Of a DNA stretch of 64,000 bases, positions 54,105 through 61,507 are shown piece after piece. Location of the stretch: NCBI RefSeq assembly GCF_000716675.1, contig NZ_JNXT01000003.1, positions 336,300-400,299 on the forward strand, in the 5' to 3' direction. How positions within the stretch are numbered: the first letter of the stretch is position 1; every line of letters starts with the position of its first letter. The stretch is from Streptomyces alboflavus (GTDB lineage: Bacteria; Actinomycetota; Actinomycetes; Streptomycetales; Streptomycetaceae). Both the position numbers and the translations under genes were made by a program. The notes beneath the pieces were generated by a model. The model saw only the letters and a program-made list of their open reading frames with translations. It was not told the DNA's origin and searched no databases.

Positions 54105-54138
54105 CCGACGGCCGGGTCTCCGGCCGCCCGTAGCTGTC

Positions 54139-54183
54139 GCGCAGGGGTCTTTGCTCTACAGGGGTGAGCAAAGACCCCTGCGC
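54139..54183. terminator. Perfect 18-base-stem hairpin, bidirectional terminator
   Basis: GCGCAGGGGTCTTTGCTC (54139-54156) and its exact reverse complement (54166-54183) enclose a 9-base loop. It sits between convergent genes ending at 54104 and 54232, so it can terminate both. It is the strongest hairpin I found in the window. Confidence 0.85.
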
Positions 54184-54231
54184 ACCCGTGTCCCGGAGGG
54201 CGGCGAGGCCGAGGACCGGCGCACGAACACC

Positions 54232-54588
54232 TCACGGTCGGCCCTCACGGACCTCGCGCCGGCCCGCACCCGCGCTGTCCACGCCCTGGGGCACCACGAT
54301 GAACGCCGTGCCGTTGGCCAGGTCGACGCTGGAGCGGGGCGGCGCACCGTCGCCCTCGTCGTCCCGCAGCAGCAGCTCCACCCGCCGCTGCTCCATCTCG
54401 ACCGTCTTGTTGCCGTTCACGACGGCCGTGAACTCGTCGAAGGCCGTGTTCGACAACGACCGCCCCGTGCGCCTGCGCAGCCACGGGATGAGCCCCAGCC
54501 CCGTGAACCATCGCCACACGCTCTCCACCAGGGCGAACAGGACCAGTTGGCAGACGAACGCCGGGAACGACAGGAGCCAGATCGTCAC
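54232..54588 (-). CDS. Small membrane protein (DUF6191-like)
   Basis: A 118-residue protein with one N-terminal hydrophobic helix (WLLSFPAFVCQLVLFALVESVW), a basic stretch and a cytoplasmic C-terminus with EMEQRRVELLLRDDEGDGAPP followed by DLANGTAFIVVP. The last part matches what I recall of the Streptomyces family DUF6191; function unknown. The GTG at 54588 overlaps the stop of a 22-codon ORF (GTGA), which indicates coupling to an upstream short peptide. It is followed by the strong hairpin at 54139. Confidence 0.7.
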   Translation of the reverse strand: MTIWLLSFPAFVCQLVLFALVESVWRWFTGLGLIPWLRRRTGRSLSNTAFDEFTAVVNGNKTVEMEQRRVELLLRDDEGDGAPPRSSVDLANGTAFIVVPQGVDSAGAGRREVREGRP

Positions 54589-54653
54589 GGAAGGACCCCG
54601 CCGGAAGTTGTCGCGGGCGCCGTGGCCGTCCCGCTGGTCTGACTGATGGTCAT
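54585..54653 (-). CDS. 22-codon ORF translationally coupled to the small membrane protein
   Basis: An ATG at 54653 with AAGG about 10 bases upstream opens a 22-codon frame (MTISQTSGT... GGVLP) whose TGA overlaps the GTG of the next gene as GTGA. Four-base overlap is the usual arrangement of coupled genes in Streptomyces. The peptide is Thr/Ala/Ser-rich with no hydrophobic segment, so it may be a leader peptide that sets translation of the membrane protein. There is no homology evidence and it may only be an uncovered reading frame. Confidence 0.4.
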   Translation of the reverse strand: MTISQTSGTATAPATTSGGVLP

Positions 54654-54791
54654 GGGACGACCTTGCTGGATCCGCGGCGCACGGGGATCGGACCTGCGAA
54701 TGATCCGCATCCCCCGTACGGCGGAGGCGCTGTCACGGGAGGGCACCACCGGACCTGCTCCCCGGCCCACCGCCCCGGCGACGGATACGGC

Positions 54792-55208
54792 CTACACGCT
54801 GTTGGGGGTCGGCGCGCTGCTGCCCGTGTAGGAGGGGAGGTCGGCCACCAGCTTGGTGAGGGCCGGGTCACCGGCGTAGCGTCGCGCGTGCAGGTCGGCG
54901 ATCTTCCGGGAGATGTCGGGGTCGTCGCTGTCGGTGGTGTCGTACGAGACGAAGGACTCCACCAGCGGCAGACCGATCCGGTCGGTGCGGGCGTGCGAGG
55001 GCGCCATCAGGTACTCCCAGTAGCCGTCGAGGTCCTCGATGACGAAGACGGCGCCGTACTCGAACTCGCCGCCGATGTCTCTGCCGACGACGTACCGCGT
55101 GACCGCGTCGATCGACTCACCCTGGTCGCGCAGGCTGGCGAGCGCCTCCTCGCGCTGCCGGGCGGTGGCGGTCGTCTTGAAGGTGAAGCGGTTGTGGTGG
55201 TAGATCAT
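54792..55208 (-). CDS. Dabb-family stress-responsive protein
   Basis: A 138-residue protein with the Dabb (dimeric alpha-beta barrel) pattern: MIYHHNRFTFKTTATARQREEALASLRDQGESIDAVTRYVVGRDIGGEFEYGAVFVIEDLDGYWEYLMAPSH, then a C-terminal helical extension. Dabb proteins are small, often cyclase- or oxygenase-like. The ATG overlaps the stop of the TetR gene (ATGA, 55205-55208) and follows GAGGGAG, so it is co-translated with its regulator. Its role could be in detoxification of the TetR ligand, which is inference. Confidence 0.85.
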   Translation of the reverse strand: MIYHHNRFTFKTTATARQREEALASLRDQGESIDAVTRYVVGRDIGGEFEYGAVFVIEDLDGYWEYLMAPSHARTDRIGLPLVESFVSYDTTDSDDPDISRKIADLHARRYAGDPALTKLVADLPSYTGSSAPTPNSV

Positions 55209-55840
55209 TTCTCTCCCTCGGTGGTCTGCGGATGGCCTGCGGGGTCCGTGGTCGGTGCCGACCAGTAGCCGAGCAGTGCCGTCACCGCCTGGTCGGCCAG
55301 GCGCAGGGCGCGGTCGAAGCCGACGTCCTCGATCGCCCCGATGCTCGCGAGGCCGTGCAGTGTGCCCCACAGCAGGTCGCAGGCGTCCTCGACACTGTCC
55401 GGCTCGGCTCCGGTCTCGGCCGCCCACGCCCTGATGAGTTCCCTCGTGAAGGCGATCACGTCGTCGGCGGCGGCGCGGCGGGTGGAGGCGTCGACGTCCG
55501 TGCCCGGCGCGCCCGACATGAGCTGGTACACGCCGGGCCGCGACCGGGCGAACTCCAGATACGCGACCGCCGCCAGGTGCGGGCCCCGTGCCGCCGGTTC
55601 ACCGGCCACCGCGGCCCGCAACCGCTGCGCCAACTCGCCGTTGACCCGCTCAAGCAGCGTGTGCAGTACGGCCTCTTTGCTGGGGAAGTGCTGGTAGATC
55701 ACCGGCGCGCTGTAGCCGATCTCGGCGGCGATCCGCCGGATGGTCACCGCCCGCCAGCCCTCGGTCTCGGCCATCCGACCCGCTGTCTCCAGGATCTCGG
55801 CGAACGTCCGCTGCCGTACCTCTTCCCGCTTCCCCACCAC
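55205..55840 (-). CDS. TetR-family regulator with WHG-type domain
   Basis: A 211-residue regulator. The DNA-binding domain reads RTFAEILETAGRMAETEGWRAVTIRRIAAEIGYSAPVIYQHFPSKEAVLHTLLERV, and the C-terminal half (ARSRPGVYQLMSGAPGTDV, DLLWGTLHGLASIGAIEDVG) is of the TetR_C_33/WHG type. Two clean palindromes CTAAC-N3-GTTAG lie just upstream of the GTG start, so it is probably self-repressed. It forms an operon with the Dabb gene. The GTG at 55840 is next to a second GTG three bases downstream. Confidence 0.9.
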   Translation of the reverse strand: MVGKREEVRQRTFAEILETAGRMAETEGWRAVTIRRIAAEIGYSAPVIYQHFPSKEAVLHTLLERVNGELAQRLRAAVAGEPAARGPHLAAVAYLEFARSRPGVYQLMSGAPGTDVDASTRRAAADDVIAFTRELIRAWAAETGAEPDSVEDACDLLWGTLHGLASIGAIEDVGFDRALRLADQAVTALLGYWSAPTTDPAGHPQTTEGEK

Positions 55841-55846
55841 GAACTC

Positions 55847-55877
55847 CTAACGATGTTAGAAAATCTAACGCTGTTAG
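55847..55877. promoter_or_regulatory. Two CTAAC-N3-GTTAG palindromes, TetR operators
   Basis: CTAACGATGTTAG (55847-55859) and CTAACGCTGTTAG (55865-55877) are perfect palindromes with arms of five bases, centre to centre 18 bases apart. They lie 7-37 bases upstream of the TetR start, over its promoter, and 90 bases from the divergent hydrolase start, so one regulator could control both. Confidence 0.8.
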
Positions 55878-55967
55878 CATTTCGCGCGCCCCCGAACCTG
55901 TCAACCCGGTCAGTGGGATCCGTGTCCACCCCGCGCCGGAGCGGGCAACTGCGGGCCGGCCCGTAGC

Positions 55968-56747
55968 ATGAGCGCCATGCGTGAGTTCTTCACAGTCGGT
56001 CAACAGCGGTTGTCGTTCCTCGACTTCGGCGGTCCGGGTCTTCCGCTGCTGGCGTTCCACGGGAACTTCAACGAGGCCGCGGTGTTCGGCCCGCTGGCGG
56101 AGGCACTGGCGCCGCAGTGGCGAGTGATCGCCCTGGACCAGCGGGGACACGGCGAGTCCGACCGCGCCGAGAGCTACGAACGGGCCGACTTCGTCGCCGA
56201 CATCGCGGCTTTCCACCGTCACCTCGGGTTCGGTCCGGTGCCGATCCTCGGTCACTCCCTGGGCGGCGTGAACGCCTACCAGTACGCCGCCCGGAACGCG
56301 GACCAGGTCACGTCCCTCGTCGTCGAGGACGTCGGCGCCGTCGTGGACATCGACTGGAGGTTCACGGCCCAACTTCCGCGCAGGGCACCGTCCCGGGAGG
56401 CGTTGGCCTCGGCCATCGGCTGGACGGCGCCCTACTTCGCGTACTCGATGCGCCAGTTCGACGACGGCTGGGGATACTCCTTCGGCATCGACGACACCGT
56501 CCTCACCCAGAAGGCCCTCACCGGCGACCACTGGAGCGACTGGGAGTCGGTGACCTGCCCGACCCTGCTGATCCGCGGAACGGACAGCGAGGTACTGGCC
56601 GAGGCCCACGCCCAGGAAATGATCGCCCGCCGGGGCGGCCGGGCGCGGCTCGCGGAGATCGCGGCCGGACATGTGGTGCATCACGACGCCCCCGACGCGT
56701 TCGCCGCGACCGTGCGCGCGTTCCTGTCGCACCAGCCGGAACGGTAG
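55968..56747 (+). CDS. Alpha/beta hydrolase
   Basis: A 259-residue alpha/beta hydrolase. The oxyanion strand reads LLAFHGNFNEAAVFGPL, then IALDQRGHGESDRAE, nucleophile elbow GHSLGGVNAYQY with Ser97, and the C-terminal His in AAGHVVHHDAPDAF. A second ATG nine bases in (55977) lies about 8 bases after TAGCAT (55964-55969), a -10-like hexamer, so a leaderless start there is possible. No Shine-Dalgarno precedes either ATG. It is divergent from the TetR/Dabb operon and may respond to that regulator. Substrate unknown. Confidence 0.88.
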   Translation: MSAMREFFTVGQQRLSFLDFGGPGLPLLAFHGNFNEAAVFGPLAEALAPQWRVIALDQRGHGESDRAESYERADFVADIAAFHRHLGFGPVPILGHSLGGVNAYQYAARNADQVTSLVVEDVGAVVDIDWRFTAQLPRRAPSREALASAIGWTAPYFAYSMRQFDDGWGYSFGIDDTVLTQKALTGDHWSDWESVTCPTLLIRGTDSEVLAEAHAQEMIARRGGRARLAEIAAGHVVHHDAPDAFAATVRAFLSHQPER

Positions 56748-56916
56748 AGGCTCCCCGCCCGTCCCCGCACGTTCCGGCTTGCCTCTGCGTCCCCCGTTCG
56801 TCTCCGCGCGCCTCTGGCGATTCCGCCGCCGGGCGCCGACTTCGCGCCAACATCCACCGACCGGGCGGATTCCCGACACCCCATCGGAGTCCACCCCGTT
56901 GTCCCTGGCGACGATC

Positions 56917-56947
56917 ACCGCCCGCCATCCTGTCTGCGGCGGGCGGT
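56917..56947 (+). promoter_or_regulatory. Hairpin in the leader of the secreted alarmone-synthetase-like gene
   Basis: ACCGCCCGCC (56917-56926) pairs perfectly over 10 bases with GGCGGGCGGT (56938-56947) around an 11-base loop. It ends 31 bases before the ATG at 56979. It may terminate the upstream hydrolase transcript, or be an attenuating or stabilising leader structure. Confidence 0.5.
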
Positions 56948-56978
56948 GCCATGCGCCCAGAAGGGACACTCCCAGCTC

Positions 56979-57818
56979 ATGACCTCACGGCACCACCTCG
57001 GCCGAAGCGCCGCTGTACTGACCGCCGCCCTCGCCTTCACCACGGCGACCACCGCTCTCACCGCGACCGCCGCCGACAGCGCCCACAAGACCGGCAAGCA
57101 CACCACCGTGACCGCCGCCGCGCCGCGCGCCGGTGCGGGGTCGGCCCAGGATGTCCCGGACGGCGGCTGGGAAGGCGACGGGCTGCGCCTGAGCGCCGAG
57201 GAGAACCGCAAGGTCGACGCCTACGTCGCGCGCGCCCGCCAGGCCGAGCCGGCGATCACCCGTGACGTGCGGGCCGCCGCGCAACTGAGCGGGGCGGATC
57301 TCATCGGGTTCGAGCACCGCCTGAAGTCGCCCGACTCGCTCAAGCGGAAAGTCGCCACCGACCTCAAGGCGTACCCCGAGAACACCGTCGACGAGGCGCT
57401 CGCCCGCCTCAACGACGCGGTGCGCTACACCCTCCAGTGGCCCGACGACGAGTACGTCAGCGGCGCCACCCTCGCCTCCCAGGTGCTGTCCGCATGGGGC
57501 AACGACACCACGAAGTGGAGCAACACCTGGGGGCGCGCCCAGGGCTACAAGGGCCTCAACACGGGCTGGCGCGCGCCTGATTCGCGGCAGCGCTTCGAGG
57601 TGCAGTTCCACACCCCGGCGAGCAAGTACGCGCAGGAGGAGACGCACAAGCTGTACGAGGAGCAGCGGCTGCCCACGACCAGCCCCGAGCGCAAGAAGGA
57701 ACTCCAGGCGCAGCAGAACGCGCTGTTCGCCGCAGTGCCGGTGCCGGACGGCGCCCCCGAACTCGCAGCGCCCGCGCCTGCTCTGGCCCCGGTCCCGGCC
57801 CTGACGCCTGTGGCGTGA
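56979..57818 (+). CDS. Secreted RelA/SpoT-like synthetase (ATP nucleotide 3'-pyrophosphokinase type)
   Basis: A 279-residue exported protein. Residues 1-35 form a signal peptide ending in TATA-type Ala residues. The rest contains only an RSH synthetase domain: R114-x-K116-S-x-x-S-x-K-R-K (HRLKSPDSLKRK), DAVRYT near 145-150, QGYKGLNTGW near 188, and EVQFHTPAS near 207-215 with a following THKLYEEQRLP. There is no HD hydrolase, TGS or ACT domain. This matches the extracellular enzymes of S. morookaensis that transfer pyrophosphate from ATP to the 3' position of nucleotides. A Pro/Ala-rich tail follows. The ATG at 56979 gives the best signal peptide. It stands alone; its target outside the cell is unclear. 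Confidence 0.85.
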   Translation: MTSRHHLGRSAAVLTAALAFTTATTALTATAADSAHKTGKHTTVTAAAPRAGAGSAQDVPDGGWEGDGLRLSAEENRKVDAYVARARQAEPAITRDVRAAAQLSGADLIGFEHRLKSPDSLKRKVATDLKAYPENTVDEALARLNDAVRYTLQWPDDEYVSGATLASQVLSAWGNDTTKWSNTWGRAQGYKGLNTGWRAPDSRQRFEVQFHTPASKYAQEETHKLYEEQRLPTTSPERKKELQAQQNALFAAVPVPDGAPELAAPAPALAPVPALTPVA

Positions 57819-57881
57819 GTCCCGCGGTGTGAGGCCCGGCTCGGCCGCACCGCCGTCAGAGCCCCCTGTTGCCGTGCGCCG

Positions 57882-58050
57882 ATGTCAATGATCAAGAAGG
57901 TCCAAGTGACCTTCGACTGCGCAGAACCCGAGCGTCTCGCCCGCCTCTGGTGCGAGGTGCTCGGGTACGTCGTACCGCCGCCTCCAGAGGGTTTCGCCAC
58001 GTGGGACGACTACAGGCAGTCGCTGCCGCCGCAGGAGCGGGATTCCTGTG
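57882..58050 (+). pseudogene. Truncated VOC/glyoxalase-fold protein
   Basis: The frame begins with an ATG at 57882 (or 57888) and encodes the typical start of a small VOC protein: IKKVQVTFDCAEPERLARLWCEVLGYVVPPPPEGFATWDDY. Homology ends after about 52 residues near 58045, where a full protein would continue for another 70-90 residues. The frame runs on into the 3' end of the convergent EamA gene and ends at 58310 with no family resemblance. It is most likely a 5' remnant left by a deletion. Confidence 0.6.
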
Positions 58051-58063
58051 AGCATCGTGCCGG

Positions 58064-59074
58064 TCAGGCAGCTGGACGGGTCGGTTCCGCGGGGCGTGCG
58101 GGTTCGGTCTGTTCGGTGTGTTCGGCGGGGTGTGCTGCGGCAGTCGCCCGACGGGGGAGTGGTCCGAGGTGCTGTCGCGAGGGGATGCGGCGGCCCTGGC
58201 CGAGGGCGATTCCGGCGATGACGATCGTCGCCCCGACGGGCTCGTTCCAGGAGATGGCCTCGCCGAGTACCGCGATGCCCAGTGTCACGCCCACCACCGG
58301 GGTGAGGTAGGTGACGGTCGAGGCGCTGGTGGCGCCCCACGCGGCCACGACGTCGGTGTTCCACACGTACGCCAGCCCCGTACCGGCCACACCCAGCGCC
58401 GCGACGCTGAGCACGACGTTCCAGGACAGCTGGACCGCCGCGGTCGCGGTGAACGGTGCGAGCAGCAGCATGACGGCCGCCCCGAGACAGACCTGCACCG
58501 TCGCCACCGGGACCGCCGACAGGCCGCGGGGCGAGACGAACCGGCGGATGTACACGAAGGCCAGCCCGTAGGAGAGCGTCGCCAGCAGGCACGCCGCCTG
58601 AGCCGCGCCCTCGCCCCCGGAGAATCCGCGCCAGGGCCCGAGGACCACCACGACTCCGGCGAACCCCAGGACCAGACCGACCAGTTGGGCCCGGTTCGGG
58701 CGTTCACCGGGCAGCGCGACCGACGCGATGAGCAGCGTCATCAGGGGGGTCGTCGCGTTGTAGATGCTGGCGAGCCCCGACGAGACGTGCAGCTCGGCCC
58801 ACGCGAACAGCGAGAACGGCAGCACGCACAACAGCACCGACACGACCGCGAGGTGCCCCCACACCGCCGCGTCCCGTGGCAGCCGCTGCCGGGTCACCAC
58901 CGTCACCGCGAGCAGCGCCACCGCTCCGGCCAGCATGCGCCCCAGCACCACCTGAGCGGGCGAGAGCCCCACCAGGCTGACCTTGATGAACAGAAAGCTC
59001 GCCCCCCAGGCAAGCGCCAGCAGGAGGAACTGGCCGAGCACCGCACGCGAACCTTCCGCCCTGGGCCGAGTCAT
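58064..59074 (-). CDS. EamA/DMT-family exporter
   Basis: A 336-residue membrane protein with ten predicted helices in two EamA repeats (LALAWGASFLFIKVSLVGLSPAQVVLGRM... and the CLLATLSYGLAFVYIRRF half). The GTGLAYVWNTDVVAAWGATSASTVTYLTPVVGVTLGIAVLGE segment is typical of the drug/metabolite transporters. A Pro/Glu/Thr-rich cytoplasmic tail ends the protein. The start is the ATG at 59074. It converges on the VOC fragment and stands apart from the next gene. Substrate unknown; amino acids, purines or drugs are common in the family. Confidence 0.92.
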   Translation of the reverse strand: MTRPRAEGSRAVLGQFLLLALAWGASFLFIKVSLVGLSPAQVVLGRMLAGAVALLAVTVVTRQRLPRDAAVWGHLAVVSVLLCVLPFSLFAWAELHVSSGLASIYNATTPLMTLLIASVALPGERPNRAQLVGLVLGFAGVVVVLGPWRGFSGGEGAAQAACLLATLSYGLAFVYIRRFVSPRGLSAVPVATVQVCLGAAVMLLLAPFTATAAVQLSWNVVLSVAALGVAGTGLAYVWNTDVVAAWGATSASTVTYLTPVVGVTLGIAVLGEAISWNEPVGATIVIAGIALGQGRRIPSRQHLGPLPRRATAAAHPAEHTEQTEPARPAEPTRPAA

Positions 59075-59264
59075 GACGTACTCCCGTGCTCCTCGCGCTC
59101 CGACACAGCAGGGAGCTCACGGCATCGACGCGGTGGCCGACGGCTTCGCAAGGTCCACGGTTCTGTGGGTCAGCGGCCCGCAGCGAGCCGCACACGTAAA
59201 GGCTCGCGTGCTTACGGGTCGATCACCGGCGGCATTCGGACATCATGTTCGCGTAACGGCACCT

Positions 59265-59334
59265 GACCTCAGGCACCCGACGTCAGGCGCCCGACCTCAG
59301 GCACCCGACCTCAGCCACCTGACACCGAGCACCC
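59265..59334 (-). repeat. 14-base tandem repeat, five units
   Basis: GACCTCAGGCACCC (59265-59278) is followed by GACGTCAGGCGCCC, GACCTCAGGCACCC, GACCTCAGCCACCT and GACACCGAGCACCC, all adjacent to 59334. The array starts 190 bases upstream of the EamA start and ends 10 bases past the stop of the TetR gene at 59345. Confidence 0.8.
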
Positions 59335-59344
59335 GGCGGGGAAG

Positions 59345-59884
59345 CTAGGCGCCCAGCGGCGCGAGCACCGCGTCCACCACCCGCAACCGCCGCTCCCGCG
59401 ACCATTCCTCCGCCGCCTCGAACCCGGCCATGACCAGCCCACCGACGAGGACATCGACGACGTCCGCCTCGTCAGGACCGCCGACCAGGCGCCGCAGCTC
59501 GGCGTCCCACCAGTGGTTGAACGCCTCCAGCTCGGCGCGTACGACCGGCTCGGTCCGCGCTCCGAGGACGATCGCCAGCCAGATCCGCCGCGCGTCGGCT
59601 CCGGTGTCGAGCACCGCCCACTCCACCAGCGCGCGCAGGGGACGTTCACTGTCGGCGAGCAGCTCGGTGATCTGGGCCTGCCGGGCCTCGACCTCGTGGC
59701 GCACGGCGATCCGGATCAGCTCGTCGCGGCCGCGGACGTAGTGCGTGACCTGCGATGTGGAAGCGCCGACGGCCGAGGCGACGGCCCGGATCGTCGCTTC
59801 GCGGAAGCCGCGCTCGGCGGCGATCTGCAGGACCGCGGCGCCGATGTCGCGACGGCGGGCTGTGTGGTCGACCTGACGGGGCAC
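59345..59884 (-). CDS. TetR/BetI-family regulator
   Basis: A 179-residue regulator. The start is the GTG at 59884, giving VPRQVDHTARRRDIGAAVLQIAAERGFREATIRAVASAVGASTSQVTHYVRGRDELIRIAVRHEV, a complete helix-turn-helix of the BetI-like group. The C-terminal domain ends VVDAVLAPLGA. The frame is open further upstream but those codons are antisense to the promoter region of the amine oxidase. It is divergent from the flavin amine oxidase, with overlapping palindromes between them, and probably represses it. Confidence 0.88.
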   Translation of the reverse strand: MPRQVDHTARRRDIGAAVLQIAAERGFREATIRAVASAVGASTSQVTHYVRGRDELIRIAVRHEVEARQAQITELLADSERPLRALVEWAVLDTGADARRIWLAIVLGARTEPVVRAELEAFNHWWDAELRRLVGGPDEADVVDVLVGGLVMAGFEAAEEWSRERRLRVVDAVLAPLGA

Positions 59885-59917
59885 CCAGCCACTCTTGCAC
59901 GCCCCGCAGTCTTCGTG

Positions 59918-59938
59918 CAACGCTCGTTGTAAAACAAC
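59918..59938. promoter_or_regulatory. Overlapping palindromes, TetR operator of the amine oxidase gene
   Basis: CAACG-CT-CGTTG (59918-59929) overlaps GTTGT-AAA-ACAAC (59926-59938). Three CAAC/GTTG half-sites lie within 21 bases of the divergent promoter region, 27 bases before the amine oxidase ATG at 59965 and 34 bases before the TetR GTG on the other side. Confidence 0.6.
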
Positions 59939-59964
59939 TGATGCAAAAAAGGGGGGGAGTGGAG

Positions 59965-61296
59965 ATGCCTGACGCAGTCGTCGTCGGCGCCGGCTACGCG
60001 GGGCTGTGCGCCGCACGCAGGCTCCGCACGGCAGGACTCGACGTCCTCGTCTTGGAGGCGAGCGACCGCGTCGGCGGCCGCACCCTCACCGCACGGCTCC
60101 CCGGAGGCTGGGCCCTCGACCTCGGCGGCCAGTGGATCGCCCCCGCCCACACCCGGTTCGCCGCCCTGGCCCGCGCCTACGACGCGAAGACCTTCACCGG
60201 CCACACCCAGGGCGACAACGTCCTCCTGTCCCGGACTTCGCCCCGCCGCTTCTCCGGCCGGCTCCCTCCGCTGCCCCCGCACGCGACCGCGGTCCTCGCG
60301 CTGGCGCTCTGGAACCTGGACCGCCTCACCACCCGCACCCTCACCACCGCCCAGGCGGAGCGTCTCGACTCGACCACCGTCGCCACCTGGCTGCGCCGCC
60401 GCCTCCCCGTGCCCCAGGCCCACCGCCTGGCCGAAGCGATCCTGGGCGCGGAACTGTCGGTCGACGTGGCCAGCGTGTCCATGCTCGCCCTGATCACCGC
60501 CATCCGTGGCACCGGCGGAGTGAGGGCGGGCACGGAAGCCGAGACGACGGCCGCCCTCTTCGTCGACGGCGCGGACGGCCCCGCCCGGTCCATCGCCGCC
60601 GAACTCGGCGACGCGGTCCGCCTCGACACACCGGTGACATCCATCCACGACACCGGCGACGACGTGCACATCGCCGGCGTACGCGCCGCACGCGCGATCG
60701 TCGCGCTCCCACCACCCCTGGCCGGCCGCATCCACTACACCCCGGCCCTGCCGGCCGCCCGCGACCAGCTGACCCAGCGCACGCCCATGGGCGCGGCCCT
60801 CAAGACGTTCGCCGTGTACGACACGCCCTTCTGGCGCGGGGACGGACTGTCGGGCCTCGCACTCGACCTCGACGGCCCCATGACCTTCGACGCCTCACGC
60901 CCGGGCGGCCCCGGCCTCCTGTGCACCCTGGCCAACGGGCCCGCGGCCAGGCGCCTGACCCGCCTCGACCCGGCTGCACGCAAGGCGGCGATCGTCCGGT
61001 CCCTCGTCCGCGGATACGGACCCCGCGCCGCCCACCCCGTCGACTGGCACGAGAAGAACTGGTCCGACGACCCGTACTGCCGGGGCGGATACAACGCCTA
61101 CTTCCCCCCGGGAGTCCTCACCACCGTCGGCCCCGCCCTGCGCACCCCCGTCGGCCGCGTGCACTGGGCCGGCAGTGAGACCGCCACCGAGTGGGCCGGC
61201 TACATCGAGGGCGCGATCCGCTCGGGCGAACGGGCCGCCGACGAAGTCCTCCAGGCGGAGACGAGGTTCCGGGACCGCCTCGTCGTACCGGACTGA
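59965..61296 (+). CDS. Flavin-containing amine oxidase
   Basis: A 443-residue flavoenzyme of the monoamine oxidase fold. The dinucleotide-binding motif is VVGAGYAGLCAARRLRTAGLDVLVLEASDRVGGR at the N-terminus, followed by LDLGGQWIAPAHTRFAAL; the C-terminal FAD block is RVHWAGSETATEWAGYIEGAIRSGERAA. It resembles the putrescine/aromatic-amine oxidases of actinobacteria and has no signal peptide. The ATG has a strong G-rich Shine-Dalgarno. The divergent TetR gene with the operator between them suggests induction by an amine. Confidence 0.9.
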   Translation: MPDAVVVGAGYAGLCAARRLRTAGLDVLVLEASDRVGGRTLTARLPGGWALDLGGQWIAPAHTRFAALARAYDAKTFTGHTQGDNVLLSRTSPRRFSGRLPPLPPHATAVLALALWNLDRLTTRTLTTAQAERLDSTTVATWLRRRLPVPQAHRLAEAILGAELSVDVASVSMLALITAIRGTGGVRAGTEAETTAALFVDGADGPARSIAAELGDAVRLDTPVTSIHDTGDDVHIAGVRAARAIVALPPPLAGRIHYTPALPAARDQLTQRTPMGAALKTFAVYDTPFWRGDGLSGLALDLDGPMTFDASRPGGPGLLCTLANGPAARRLTRLDPAARKAAIVRSLVRGYGPRAAHPVDWHEKNWSDDPYCRGGYNAYFPPGVLTTVGPALRTPVGRVHWAGSETATEWAGYIEGAIRSGERAADEVLQAETRFRDRLVVPD

Positions 61297-61507
61297 CCGG
61301 TCCTTGACTGACTCGCACCCGGGGGCAGGTGACACGATCCGGGCGCGGAGAGGTCATCGCAAGAGCCACCCGCCCGCGGGATACCGCTCACCGCATCCGG
61401 ACCGGGCAGGCCACAGCACCTGGGCTGGTCAGGGAACCGTTCCTCCGCGCCCCGCGTGAGAGGTTGGTGTGTTGTCGGCTGGTGGCAGAGTGACTGGAGG
61501 GACCGGG

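Noticed and set aside
59265..59334. CRISPR array
   Set aside because: The 14-base units are directly adjacent with no spacers, and no cas genes are present.
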